IMG/VR virus record: IMGVR_UViG_3300029957_000006
Location: 1 to 64,000 of that record
Length of the DNA stretch: 64,000 nucleotides
Direction: 5' to 3' (one strand)
Origin: a virus
This document shows, one piece after another, positions 14,284 through 22,235 of the stretch. The first letter of the stretch is position 1, and each line of letters begins with the position of its first letter. The translations under genes were made by a program, and so were the position numbers. The notes beneath the pieces were generated by a model, which did no database searches, had not been told where the DNA came from, and worked only from the letters and a program-made list of their open reading frames with translations.

Positions 14284-14505
14284 TTACAAGACACTTACGT
14301 TTTTCCATTTGGATTTCCCACCATGATTTATAGCTTCTACCTGAGCGACCATTTCTTTTTCTATTGCTATCCAGTTCTTAGTATTAAATGCCCATAAGTA
14401 TATTATACCATTAATGAACAATATACCACAAAACAAAATACTTGTTCCTACACACCAAAAGATTAATTGAAGAATTCTAGATAGTATTATAAGTAAAAAT
14501 TTCAT
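14284..14505 (-). CDS. Small membrane protein
   Basis: 73 residues with one or two membrane segments (residues about 2-20 and 22-40), then a basic cytoplasmic-looking tail. Overlaps 14502-14792 by 4 nt. Confidence 0.65.
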   Translation of the reverse strand: MKFLLIILSRILQLIFWCVGTSILFCGILFINGIIYLWAFNTKNWIAIEKEMVAQVEAINHGGKSKWKNVSVL

Positions 14506-14792
14506 AATGAGAATTGATTAAATGCTGTTTTATCTTTTCGCTTTGATAACTGTGTTGCCTTTTGCAAGTCTTTCATTAATTGTTCGTAATCACGACCATT
14601 TAGCATTTCCTTGAACTTTCGTCTATTATCAGTAAGACCTTCTATCGCTTTAATGATAGCCAGTCTATGTGATCCATTTTTATCAAATCTAGTAAGTTGT
14701 CTTACATAGCTTTCGTTTAATGAAATCTGACCCTTAATCCAACCTATTTGTTTAAATTCTTTCTTATGTTCAAGAAGTTCTTGTGGTGTCAT
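14502..14792 (-). CDS. Hypothetical helical protein
   Basis: 96 residues, basic and helix-rich, likely coiled coil in KDLQKATQLSKRK. No family recognised. Its start lies 23 nt inside the end of 14770-15294. Confidence 0.65.
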   Translation of the reverse strand: MTPQELLEHKKEFKQIGWIKGQISLNESYVRQLTRFDKNGSHRLAIIKAIEGLTDNRRKFKEMLNGRDYEQLMKDLQKATQLSKRKDKTAFNQFSL

Positions 14793-15294
14793 GAGCGTTC
14801 TTTTGATCAGTGAATTGTTTAATGGCAGTATCTAAAGCTTTCTCGAAGCCTTCGGATACTGGAGTTAAAACCCATTTGTCTTCTCTATACTTTGTATATT
14901 CATTAAGAATCTTATACATATCACAATGAGTATGTGGATAGAATTCAATGAATGGAAAATTGCTTGTAAGTGTTGAGAGTTCTTCAATCTTAATATCAAG
15001 TCCTTTATACTTAGCTTCAAACTCATCACGTTCTTTAGCTATTTCCAAAGCACGATTAGCATTATGTTCAGCATCATTCTTAAGTTGAGATAACCAACTC
15101 AGATCAATTTCATGTTTGTTATCCAATGGACGATTCAAATCATTATAACCATCATCTATCTTTGGTTGAAATGATGCTTTGATTTCTTCCAATAAGTCTT
15201 TACCAATTTCAGTATCAAGCAAAGGAATCATCATACCTCTTGTATTGGTAATTTGATACTTGCTGAAAATTTCTTCTAATGAATTATTTTTCAT
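14770..15294 (-). CDS. Hypothetical protein with coiled coil
   Basis: 174 residues. A coiled-coil stretch (about 75-108, DAEHNANRALEIAKERDEFEAKY) precedes a C-terminal domain containing FPFIEFYPHTHCDMYKIL, whose His/Cys cluster might bind metal. Not recognised. Confidence 0.6.
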   Translation of the reverse strand: MKNNSLEEIFSKYQITNTRGMMIPLLDTEIGKDLLEEIKASFQPKIDDGYNDLNRPLDNKHEIDLSWLSQLKNDAEHNANRALEIAKERDEFEAKYKGLDIKIEELSTLTSNFPFIEFYPHTHCDMYKILNEYTKYREDKWVLTPVSEGFEKALDTAIKQFTDQKNAHDTTRTS

Positions 15295-15613
15295 TGAACA
15301 GGTGTTTTAAATCTTTAAATTTATGATATAGGATATGTCCTATAATACTTCCAGTTGATCCCTGCCAGTCTCTAATGTAATTGCTAAGGGTTTCTTCTTC
15401 ATGTTTCCTTCCTAGATCATAGGCTTCACGTTCACGTGGTGTTTTAAATCCAGTGATCAATTCATGTTGTTCTGTTTGCTTACGAGCATCTTCTTTAGAA
15501 GCAAATACACTGATATTACAAACACCACAAACATCAGTATGATTAAGATCAACTGATGCACTACAATGAATACACTTGACGTGGTTATATTCTTCTTTAA
15601 GTGATTCTTGCAT
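15284..15613 (-). CDS. Zinc-ribbon protein
   Basis: 109 residues. Two CxxC knuckles, CIHC (residues 14-17) and CGVC (29-32), form a zinc ribbon; the rest is helical. Its end overlaps the next gene and its start overlaps 15613-16083 by 1 nt. Role unknown. Confidence 0.65.
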   Translation of the reverse strand: MQESLKEEYNHVKCIHCSASVDLNHTDVCGVCNISVFASKEDARKQTEQHELITGFKTPREREAYDLGRKHEEETLSNYIRDWQGSTGSIIGHILYHKFKDLKHLFNEK

Positions 15614-16083
15614 TAGAAATCTCTAGATAAAAACATGAATACTACAACAATAATAATTATCACAATCAGTACTGTTAACCATATAGCACCTGAAGATGAA
15701 TCTTCACTGGTTGCTGTATCAACTTGATTGATTAAGTCTTCTTTAGTCTGTGATTTAATTGTATCATAGGTATTATGATTGCGATTAAACAGCAAATAAT
15801 AGTACAAATATTTATTACTGGATATTGATGGATAAGAATGGATTTCAGATTCACTTACATGGCTAACACGAGAATAAGGATGACTATAAGAATGAGTTGT
15901 CTCAGTATAGTGACCCTCTGAAATGTGAGTGGTTGTTGTATGACCACTGTAATGACTTTCACTCATGTGGCTCTCGCTCATGTGAGAAGTTGAATGGCTA
16001 CTGGAAGAATGACTACCACCAAATCTAGCATAAGAGATAGTTGATAATGCAATGGAAAATAGAATTGTGAATAGCTTTTTCAT
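15613..16083 (-). CDS. Ser/His-rich membrane protein with signal peptide
   Basis: 156 residues: signal peptide (1-19, ending YARF), then a 60-residue low-complexity stretch of Ser, His, Thr and Tyr with repeats of the type SHMSE and GHYT, then a C-terminal membrane segment (about 133-152) and a short basic tail. The His clusters could bind metal outside the cytoplasmic membrane. I know no family like it. Confidence 0.65.
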   Translation of the reverse strand: MKKLFTILFSIALSTISYARFGGSHSSSSHSTSHMSESHMSESHYSGHTTTTHISEGHYTETTHSYSHPYSRVSHVSESEIHSYPSISSNKYLYYYLLFNRNHNTYDTIKSQTKEDLINQVDTATSEDSSSGAIWLTVLIVIIIIVVVFMFLSRDF

Positions 16084-16271
16084 AATGGGTTTGGTTCTAC
16101 TTTTGGTTCAACATGGTTTTTAATAGTTTCAATAACAGTTATAGCAGTTGGACATACTGAAATTAAAATACTATTTTTATAAAAGAATGTTTGTGATGGT
16201 CCAAAAACTACTTCATCAGCAATAACAGTATAACTGCCAATTCGCTGAACATAAATCTTATATTCTTTCAT
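16080..16271 (-). CDS. Hypothetical protein
   Basis: 63 residues from MKEYKIYVQRIG. This ATG overlaps the stop of 16268-16459 in the ATGA style used throughout the operon, so I prefer it over an in-frame start 72 nt upstream. Beta-rich, unknown. Confidence 0.6.
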   Translation of the reverse strand: MKEYKIYVQRIGSYTVIADEVVFGPSQTFFYKNSILISVCPTAITVIETIKNHVEPKVEPNPL

Positions 16272-16459
16272 GGTAAATAGCTTATACAAATATAAATAAA
16301 AGAAACGGTTAATGTTATAAGTCCAAAACAAAATCCCATCCAATTGAAAAGACTGGACTCAACTGGATTAAATGGAACACCTGACTTCAAGCAGTCTTGT
16401 TTAATTCTTAAGGTACAAATAATACCCCATAGAATAAGTAATAAAATCATTGTTATCAT
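16268..16459 (-). CDS. Small two-helix membrane protein
   Basis: 63 residues with membrane segments at about 2-17 and 39-60. Unknown role; holin-like size but nothing specific. Confidence 0.6.
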   Translation of the reverse strand: MITMILLLILWGIICTLRIKQDCLKSGVPFNPVESSLFNWMGFCFGLITLTVSFIYICISYLP

Positions 16460-16479
16460 ATTTGTTTTTCCAGTTTAAT

Positions 16480-16950
16480 TTATACAACAAAATGTGTTAG
16501 TAGTTTTTTATCTGTAATTCCGTTTTTTCGTGGCAGACCTTTTTCATAATTAGGCATTGGTAGTCTTCCACCTTCACCACAGAGTGTTTTAATATCACTC
16601 GTTGAAATGTTGCTTAAGCAATATCTAGCAATAGCTTCTAGATAATCATATTCAGGTAATTTATCGCTATCTCGTACCCAATTAGCACCTTTGGTATAAT
16701 ATCCGTATTTCCAACAATAGTCTTTAGATATTCCATTTGCAAAGATAGCAAGGTCACTAAATGCACGTGTGTTAAGACGTTGGCAGTGCATTAATAAAAT
16801 GCTTACAATGTCACCATTTGACATATACTGACCATTATAGTCATCCAGTGTCAGAATCACTTTAAGGTCTTCCCAAATGGTTTTACGATTCTCACGCTTG
16901 TACCATCCTTTGGAATAAAGTGCTGTATGAAATAAAGTAAACTTTTCCAT
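16480..16950 (-). CDS. Hypothetical protein
   Basis: 156 residues, soluble, Trp/Tyr-rich (YYTKGANWVRD). No domain recognised. Its start shares 1 nt with the stop of 16950-17483. Confidence 0.65.
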   Translation of the reverse strand: MEKFTLFHTALYSKGWYKRENRKTIWEDLKVILTLDDYNGQYMSNGDIVSILLMHCQRLNTRAFSDLAIFANGISKDYCWKYGYYTKGANWVRDSDKLPEYDYLEAIARYCLSNISTSDIKTLCGEGGRLPMPNYEKGLPRKNGITDKKLLTHFVV

Positions 16951-17483
16951 TACTCGATGTTATATTTTTTTAATCGTTTATTGATTTCGTTCAATTCTAT
17001 TTGATCACGATATTTTTTTCTTTTTTCAATGATTCTATCATAAATATCCACAACAACTGAGGATTCAAGAACATATTCAAAGCTACCACATTTCATTATG
17101 TATTGAAATGGAGTATTCTCGATAATCAAATCAAATTCAATATCCTTACTCCAAAGAAATAAATGCTTTTTACCTATCTTATGTTCTGTTGTATATGTTT
17201 TTTCATTTCTTTTTTCAATAAAAGAAATATTTATACTTGGTTCTTTCTCAAATATAAATTCAAGATCAATTGATGTTGTAAATTTCTTTGTATCATTGAT
17301 ACTGCATTTATATCGATCATTAAAATATACATTTTCACCTTTATACTTGAGTTCGTATAAAGAAGATGAAACAACACTTGATTTAGATGCACGAATGAAT
17401 TCAGTTTGGTTATTAGAATTAGTATTGACGAATTTCCCATCTTCAATACAAGCATCAATTAGTTTAAGCAGTTTTTCTTTCAT
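16950..17483 (-). CDS. Hypothetical protein
   Basis: 177 residues, strongly beta with many Lys/Tyr (for example KKHLFLWSKDIEFDLII), ending in a basic helix. Unknown family. Confidence 0.65.
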   Translation of the reverse strand: MKEKLLKLIDACIEDGKFVNTNSNNQTEFIRASKSSVVSSSLYELKYKGENVYFNDRYKCSINDTKKFTTSIDLEFIFEKEPSINISFIEKRNEKTYTTEHKIGKKHLFLWSKDIEFDLIIENTPFQYIMKCGSFEYVLESSVVVDIYDRIIEKRKKYRDQIELNEINKRLKKYNIE

Positions 17484-17486
17484 AAT

Positions 17487-17699
17487 TTATTCCTCCTCAT
17501 CTAATGCAGCATCAACACTCATACTTGTTTGTCGGTAATTATCAATGCTTATGGTTGCATAGGGTTCTTTTTCTGCAATGTCTTCAGCAATCATCATAAG
17601 TACATCACTAATAGCAGTACCTAGATTATCCAGTTCCTCATTTGAGATGAAGATTCCGTTATCTTCAAAAATCTTTTTAGCACGTTCTTTCTTGGTCAT
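17487..17699 (-). CDS. Hypothetical acidic protein
   Basis: 70 residues, acidic, helical. Shares the GDMEPYAST-like phrase (here EKEPYATISID) with the gene at 20829-21029, hinting at a distant relation. Overlaps 17696-18025 by 4 nt. Confidence 0.6.
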   Translation of the reverse strand: MTKKERAKKIFEDNGIFISNEELDNLGTAISDVLMMIAEDIAEKEPYATISIDNYRQTSMSVDAALDEEE

Positions 17700-18025
17700 T
17701 TCACATTATTTTTGATTTGCCATTTAACCTTTTTAGGATCAAGATACTTAGGGAAATTATTTGTAATAAGATTTACAATATCTTGACTTACCGAGTCACT
17801 GATTTTAATATTTATCACTTCAATTTCAACTAGGTTGTCATAGATTTCAACAGCACGTATCTTTGCATAGATATCATAGGTTAATCCATGATTATTATCA
17901 TTAAGCGTATCAAATGAAGCTACGTTATGATATATACCTAAGTCACCTATTGTTATAGCATGTCGTTTTTTGAATCGTCTTTTCCACCATTCAAGAAATG
18001 GCACTTCTCCACTATGTGGTTGCAT
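17696..18025 (-). CDS. Hypothetical protein
   Basis: 109 residues from MQPHSGEVPF, the first ATG after the stop of 18039-18128 (13 nt). An in-frame TTG at 18070 is possible but would overlap that gene. Basic patch WWKRRFKKRHAIT. Unknown. Confidence 0.6.
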   Translation of the reverse strand: MQPHSGEVPFLEWWKRRFKKRHAITIGDLGIYHNVASFDTLNDNNHGLTYDIYAKIRAVEIYDNLVEIEVINIKISDSVSQDIVNLITNNFPKYLDPKKVKWQIKNNVK

Positions 18026-18038
18026 ATTAGTTATTAGA

Positions 18039-18128
18039 TTAATCGTTTCGAGTGATGATGGCAAAAGCAATAATACAACCTATCATCACCAGTTCAATAA
18101 TTGCAAAGCATGGCTCTAAATACTCCAT
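18039..18128 (-). CDS. 29-residue membrane peptide
   Basis: MEYLEPCFAIIELVMIGCII and a short basic tail: one membrane helix. Its ATG overlaps the stop of 18128-18295 (TAATG), supporting real coupled translation. Confidence 0.5.
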   Translation of the reverse strand: MEYLEPCFAIIELVMIGCIIAFAIITRND

Positions 18129-18295
18129 TATTTTTGCTTTATATAAGGAAGAAATTTAGCATAGAATAAACATACCGCTAGTCTAACTGGTATAATTGAT
18201 GTATCGTGTCCACTAATTAGTGAAACGAGATATACACCAATAGTAATAACTGTAAAATGAATACAGAAGTTTAACCAATATTCTTTAGTTCTCAT
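18128..18295 (-). CDS. Small membrane protein
   Basis: 55 residues with a membrane segment (about 10-27) and a second weak one. Overlaps 18292-18537 by 4 nt (ATGA). Confidence 0.6.
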   Translation of the reverse strand: MRTKEYWLNFCIHFTVITIGVYLVSLISGHDTSIIPVRLAVCLFYAKFLPYIKQK

Positions 18296-18537
18296 TGTAA
18301 TGTATCTTTTTGTAATTTATGGATTGGATTGTTGCAGTTTCCTTTATGGGTACACCAGTCACAATTACTTCCATGTAAATAACCGATATATTGGCATCCA
18401 TCAATAGTGTATTCTTCTATTGTAAGACCAGTTCCATTACGAGCATAAATAACGCTTGTTGGGGTTGATTTAAGATTTGATTCAGTACATGATACCAAAA
18501 CTAAAGCTGAGAGGAAGATAAATAAAAGTTTTTTCAT
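18292..18537 (-). CDS. Cys-rich lipoprotein (leaderless mRNA)
   Basis: 81 residues, lipobox LVSC with Cys17, then a Cys-rich end (DGCQYIGY, NCDWCTHKGNC) that probably forms disulphides in the envelope. First gene of the about 20-gene operon that runs to 12836; -7 box ends 4 nt before the ATG. The GCQYIGY...CTHKGNC layout recalls small phage/Bacteroides lipoproteins of unknown role. Confidence 0.7.
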   Translation of the reverse strand: MKKLLFIFLSALVLVSCTESNLKSTPTSVIYARNGTGLTIEEYTIDGCQYIGYLHGSNCDWCTHKGNCNNPIHKLQKDTLQ

Positions 18538-18541
18538 AGCA

Positions 18542-18573
18542 CAAAGGTAAGTAATTAAATTGAGATAAACAAA
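18542..18573 (-). promoter_or_regulatory. Promoter of the tiny-gene operon
   Basis: TTTG (18570-18573), N20, TACCTTTG (18542-18549). Confidence 0.85.
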
Positions 18574-18891
18574 TTAAATTTCAAATAAAACCTTATCTTC
18601 AATGATCTTATGTTTAATCTTGTTCATTGGGTTGTCATCAATTTCACGATCAAAATTAATCAGGAGTCTCAGACATTCAAGGTCATCCCAAGCTAATGAT
18701 TTGATTGGTGTATTAAACTTGATACCATCATCAGTGCTAGTTATGGACATGATAAACTCACCTGGCTGATGCCAGTTAGCAGATTTAGAGCGATAAATTG
18801 AGTATTTGGTATTGTCTTTTTTGGTCTTCTTAACCACAATATTATACTCATGTTCTCCTTCATGGTCAATGACCATATACGTCTTTGTCAT
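18574..18891 (-). CDS. Hypothetical protein
   Basis: 105 residues; beta-rich start with Lys-rich turns, unknown family. It follows 18893-19099 by 1 nt. Confidence 0.65.
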   Translation of the reverse strand: MTKTYMVIDHEGEHEYNIVVKKTKKDNTKYSIYRSKSANWHQPGEFIMSITSTDDGIKFNTPIKSLAWDDLECLRLLINFDREIDDNPMNKIKHKIIEDKVLFEI

Positions 18892-18892
18892 A

Positions 18893-19099
18893 TTAATTTT
18901 TTAACAGTGTTTCAAGATTGGTAAAATCGACATCACGATCTCCTTGTTTCTTGTAATAAGGATAACTACCAATGTCTTCTGATGTACGTGTATTAACTAC
19001 GTCAATAGATGATCCACTGATCTTACCTTTGCTGATTGAGATATCAGCTTTGTTTTTAAGGATCGTTTCTAAGTCCCCATCTAGTGTTTGATTTTTCAT
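18893..19099 (-). CDS. Hypothetical small protein
   Basis: 68 residues, with a duplicated LETILKN/LETLLKN phrase near both ends (DGDLETILKNK and FTNLETLLKN). Unknown. Its leader carries the hairpin at 19136-19174. Confidence 0.6.
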   Translation of the reverse strand: MKNQTLDGDLETILKNKADISISKGKISGSSIDVVNTRTSEDIGSYPYYKKQGDRDVDFTNLETLLKN

Positions 19100-19135
19100 A
19101 ATCGACTTGGCTTTAGTTATTAATTTAAATACCTA

Positions 19136-19174
19136 GTCACATTGGCTGATGTAGTAATTACTACTACTGGTGAC
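19136..19174 (-). promoter_or_regulatory. Palindromic leader element
   Basis: GTCAC (19136-19140) with GTGAC (19170-19174) enclose a 14-bp perfect palindrome GTAGTAATTACTAC (19151-19164), at the predicted transcript start of 18893-19099. Could be an operator or leader hairpin. Confidence 0.5.
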
Positions 19175-19175
19175 A

Positions 19176-19207
19176 CAAAGGTAGATATTATTTCTGATAT
19201 AACCTAA
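19176..19207 (-). promoter_or_regulatory. Promoter of 18893-19099
   Basis: TTAG (19204-19207; imperfect), N20, TACCTTTG (19176-19183). Confidence 0.6.
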
Positions 19208-19228
19208 TTATTTTAAATTATTTTCATA

Positions 19229-19259
19229 TTTGACCTTTTTCGTTTTTAGTTTATATTTA
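19229..19259 (+). promoter_or_regulatory. Promoter of HNH gene 2
   Basis: TTTG (19229-19232), N19, TATATTTA (19252-19259). Confidence 0.6.
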
Positions 19260-19274
19260 TAATAAACTTAGATT

Positions 19275-19895
19275 ATGACTAACAAACAAGAATATCAAAA
19301 AATGTGGCGTGAAGCCAATAAAGAACGAATTAAAATATGGCGTAAGACTAATAAGGCTAAAATAAAGAAAGTTACAAAAAAATATTATAACAAAAACAAA
19401 GAAAAAATATTAAACTATGGTAAAAAATATAATATTGATAATAGAGTAATTTTGAAAAACCAAAAGAAAGAATACAGAGCTAAAAATAAAACAAAAATTT
19501 CTAAATATAATAAGACTTATCTTAAATCATATCTTAAAAGTTATGAAAAAAAACGTATGTTATCCGACCCTTTGTTTAAACTTAAGAAAAATTTAAGAAC
19601 AATGATTTGTAATTCACTAAAACAAAAAGGTTATCTAAAAATTAGTAAAACAAATGAAATATTAGGGTGTTCTTTCGAGGAATTTAAATTACATCTTGAA
19701 TCTAAGTTTGAATCATGGATGACATGGAATAATCATGGTTTATATAATGGAGAGTTAAATTATGGATGGGATATTGACCATATTAAACCACTAATTAGTG
19801 CCACTTGTGAAAATGATCTCATTCAACTTAATCATTACACAAACCTACAACCTTTGTGTAGTTATACAAATCGATATATTAAAAAAAATAATTAG
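19275..19895 (+). CDS. HNH homing endonuclease (copy 2)
   Basis: 206 residues. Very basic first 100 residues with repeated K-x-x-x-Y/N phrases, then the same core as copy 1: LGCSFEEFKLHLESKFESWMTWNNHGL and the HNH motif GWDIDHIKPL...HYTNLQPLCSYTNR. It sits between a minus-strand promoter (19942-19973) and the gene that promoter probably once served (18893-19099), so it looks inserted. Preceded by the 16-nt ATATTTATAATAAACT element. Confidence 0.85.
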   Translation: MTNKQEYQKMWREANKERIKIWRKTNKAKIKKVTKKYYNKNKEKILNYGKKYNIDNRVILKNQKKEYRAKNKTKISKYNKTYLKSYLKSYEKKRMLSDPLFKLKKNLRTMICNSLKQKGYLKISKTNEILGCSFEEFKLHLESKFESWMTWNNHGLYNGELNYGWDIDHIKPLISATCENDLIQLNHYTNLQPLCSYTNRYIKKNN

Positions 19896-19941
19896 TTAGT
19901 TAGTAATGACTTTCCTAGATCGCATGGCTATTGGTTGCGAA

Positions 19942-19973
19942 CAAAGGTAAGTAAAAGATTTCAATCTACCAAA
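19942..19973 (-). promoter_or_regulatory. Orphan promoter facing HNH gene 2
   Basis: TTTG (19970-19973), N20, TACCTTTG (19942-19949). No gene follows on the minus strand; transcription would run antisense through HNH gene 2. Confidence 0.75.
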
Positions 19974-19977
19974 TTTA

Positions 19978-20163
19978 TTATATGATACCACAGTGTTTAA
20001 ATAATTGTACCACAGCAAATGCAATACAAAAGATAGGTACTACTTTGCCAAGCAATTTTAAGATTAGTTCTAAAAAATCATTTGGTGCTGTAATCTTCAT
20101 AAAAAAGATCACAATTGCTATCAGGATAACCGATAGATGATAAATTACATTTGCTGTTTCCAT
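19978..20163 (-). CDS. Small two-helix membrane protein
   Basis: 61 residues, membrane segments about 5-22 and 31-54. Last gene of the 21649-to-19978 unit. Confidence 0.65.
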   Translation of the reverse strand: METANVIYHLSVILIAIVIFFMKITAPNDFLELILKLLGKVVPIFCIAFAVVQLFKHCGII

Positions 20164-20164
20164 G

Positions 20165-20365
20165 TTATAGATGTATTGTTTCTTTTTTCAATGATTTACA
20201 GTATTCACATTCTTTCACATGAGCATATCCCACTAGCTTATCGTCTGACTTTCGCATGATTTCATAACGTTGTATTACTTTCCATGAGTGAGGGCAAGCA
20301 GTTAAGTACCAAATCAGCCATATTGCAAATGCAATGATACCAAGTATAATTAAGATTTGTTCCAT
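20165..20365 (-). CDS. Small membrane protein with metal-site-like Cys/His
   Basis: 66 residues: membrane helix 4-22, then CPHSW and a later CEYCK, a Cys/His set that could bind zinc on the far side. Unknown role. One nt from the next gene. Confidence 0.6.
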   Translation of the reverse strand: MEQILIILGIIAFAIWLIWYLTACPHSWKVIQRYEIMRKSDDKLVGYAHVKECEYCKSLKKETIHL

Positions 20366-20367
20366 GT

Positions 20368-20832
20368 TTATTTCCTTTTACTTGCTAAAAATTCCATAAA
20401 GAGATTGATTCTAGCCAAGTCTTTATCAATATGATTAAGGTCTTGTTTATTGATTGCTTGGTTTTTTTCATACCATTCACTACTACCAAATGTTTCTCTT
20501 AAATACTCAGAGTAAACGCAAATTATATGTTGGATCATTTCTACATTTGGTAGATCAATAACTTTTTCTTTAAAATATTTTTCAAGATAACCACTATTAT
20601 AATTATCGGCTACTTGTTTTGTAAGATGTTGGTTTTTTCGTTCTGAGAGGATATATTTGGCTGTTATACTTTTTAAATCACTTGCATCAACCAATTGATA
20701 TTTTTCATCTGTAACAAATGGTAAATTGATTTGAGAGTTGGGTACACGATAAAATACGTTACCTTCTTCATCAACCATTACTTGTAAGACCCAATTACCA
20801 CTATAAGCGAGTTGATTCTTCATTTGTTTCAT
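20368..20832 (-). CDS. Hypothetical protein
   Basis: 154 residues, soluble; LQVMVDEEGNVFYRVPN near the start looks like a beta hairpin, the rest helical. Unknown. Overlaps the start region of 20829-21029 by 4 nt. Confidence 0.65.
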   Translation of the reverse strand: MKQMKNQLAYSGNWVLQVMVDEEGNVFYRVPNSQINLPFVTDEKYQLVDASDLKSITAKYILSERKNQHLTKQVADNYNSGYLEKYFKEKVIDLPNVEMIQHIICVYSEYLRETFGSSEWYEKNQAINKQDLNHIDKDLARINLFMEFLASKRK

Positions 20833-21029
20833 TTTATTTTTTTTGTTTTACCGTATTTCCAAATCTTATTACACCATTCTTTAAAACCGTAATCTATTTC
20901 AGTGCTAGCATAAGGTTCCATATCTCCAAAATTTTCATACTTGATAATACCTGATACCGATTTTCGACCACCTTCAAAAGCGTTCTTCAAATCTTCTTCG
21001 GTATATTTCTTATCAGTGGTATTTTCCAT
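20829..21029 (-). CDS. Hypothetical protein
   Basis: 66 residues from MENTTDKKYTEED; this ATG lies 1 nt after the stop of 21031-21330, so I prefer it to the TTG 24 nt up. EEDLKNAFEGGRKSV and WCNKIWKYGK are common phrases in small phage early proteins of unknown role. Confidence 0.65.
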   Translation of the reverse strand: MENTTDKKYTEEDLKNAFEGGRKSVSGIIKYENFGDMEPYASTEIDYGFKEWCNKIWKYGKTKKIK

Positions 21030-21030
21030 T

Positions 21031-21330
21031 TTAATTGTAGAGTATTTTACCAACCCATTTTCGATTTACAATGATGTCAGCGTTGTTTTCGCCTGTGGTG
21101 TAACCTTTCCTTACCAATTCATTTATTTCAGCTCTAAAGCTAACCGTTGGATGATATGGCAATTGTATTCCACCAAATCTACGATTCAATTCAGCACGTA
21201 TCGGATGCAAGTCTCCCATATTCAATACAAGATTAAAATAATGGAGAATATTTGATAAATGTTGGTGAGATAACTCAGACACTTTTATTCGTGTTCCATA
21301 CCAAGTTCCCCAAATAGTTTCGTTTGTCAT
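21031..21330 (-). CDS. Hypothetical protein
   Basis: 99 residues. LSHQHLSNILHYFNLVLNMGDLHPIRAELNRRFGG resembles helix-rich phage proteins; no function known. Confidence 0.65.
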   Translation of the reverse strand: MTNETIWGTWYGTRIKVSELSHQHLSNILHYFNLVLNMGDLHPIRAELNRRFGGIQLPYHPTVSFRAEINELVRKGYTTGENNADIIVNRKWVGKILYN

Positions 21331-21331
21331 A

Positions 21332-21649
21332 TTAATCTATTTTAACTTCAAAATCAATGTCACATGGCTGATCCAATATTAAATAACCAAGACGATTAAC
21401 ATGATGCATACCACTTGAGTAATACATTGTTGGTATTAAAAACCCTTCTTCATCTTCTTCCTCGCCTTCACCTTCAATGATGGTAACAACACGATGTTCC
21501 TTAGCCATTTCGATAACAAAATCCAGTTCTTCACCATAGGTTTCAAACATCTTTCCACTAAAGGAAGCGTTATTATCTAAGTGATTGGTAATAGTGTTAA
21601 ATTTCTCGTAAAATTCGTATTCAGTTAAATTTACTATTTTGTTATCCAT
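21332..21649 (-). CDS. Hypothetical acidic protein (leaderless mRNA)
   Basis: 105 residues with a Glu-rich loop (EGEGEEEDEEG). -7 box ends 4 nt before the ATG; first gene of a six-gene unit. Confidence 0.65.
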   Translation of the reverse strand: MDNKIVNLTEYEFYEKFNTITNHLDNNASFSGKMFETYGEELDFVIEMAKEHRVVTIIEGEGEEEDEEGFLIPTMYYSSGMHHVNRLGYLILDQPCDIDFEVKID

Positions 21650-21653
21650 AAGA

Positions 21654-21685
21654 CAAAGGTAAACAATTTATTTCAAAATAACAAA
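21654..21685 (-). promoter_or_regulatory. Promoter of the 21649-to-19978 unit
   Basis: TTTG (21682-21685), N20, TACCTTTG (21654-21661). Confidence 0.85.
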
Positions 21686-22177
21686 TTAATCTAATCTTTT
21701 TGTTGCACCATTTGAGTCTGTTACTATCATGTATGGCTTACCACCATTAATTGTTAAGTTTGACTTGGTGTCACTGGCTTTATTTCCACGTTTCGTTTTC
21801 AATACCAACTCATCATTTTCGTCAAATACAGTAAAAACTAATGGTAACAATGGATTAAAGACATATTTAAATCGATCTTCTTTAAAATAGATATTTCTAT
21901 CAGATTTACCGATTTTGATTGAGGTCTCCTTGTTATAATCAATGTTCAATTCACCTTTACCATTTTTTTTGAGACCATAAACAGCAAATGATGGCTTCTC
22001 TCCTTTTTCATCTTCCCAACTAAAATTAACATCCCACATTACACCATTTTTATCAGTGATTGTATTCCAACTATCTTGGATATCACCTTCTTTAAGGTCT
22101 ACAGTAAACTCTTCATTCAAGTATTTAAACTTAATGATCTTAGTTTCACAATTAAGTATTGCTGTATTATTTTTCAT
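21686..22177 (-). CDS. Hypothetical beta-rich protein
   Basis: 163 residues, repeated beta-hairpin pattern (KGELNIDYNKETSIKIG, LVFTVFDENDELVLKTK). Single-gene unit; unknown. Confidence 0.65.
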   Translation of the reverse strand: MKNNTAILNCETKIIKFKYLNEEFTVDLKEGDIQDSWNTITDKNGVMWDVNFSWEDEKGEKPSFAVYGLKKNGKGELNIDYNKETSIKIGKSDRNIYFKEDRFKYVFNPLLPLVFTVFDENDELVLKTKRGNKASDTKSNLTINGGKPYMIVTDSNGATKRLD

Positions 22178-22202
22178 GGCTGTTTAGTTTATTAGTGTGA
22201 AG

Positions 22203-22234
22203 CAAAGGTAAGTAAAACTTTTCAATCCACCAAA
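22203..22234 (-). promoter_or_regulatory. Promoter of 21686-22177
   Basis: TTTG (22231-22234), N20, TACCTTTG (22203-22210). Confidence 0.85.
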
Positions 22235-22235
22235 T

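Noticed and set aside
14239-14310. 23-codon frame (MEKRKCLVND...) between 13960 and 14284
   Set aside because: Too short and overlaps the end of 14284-14505; no support beyond an ATG.
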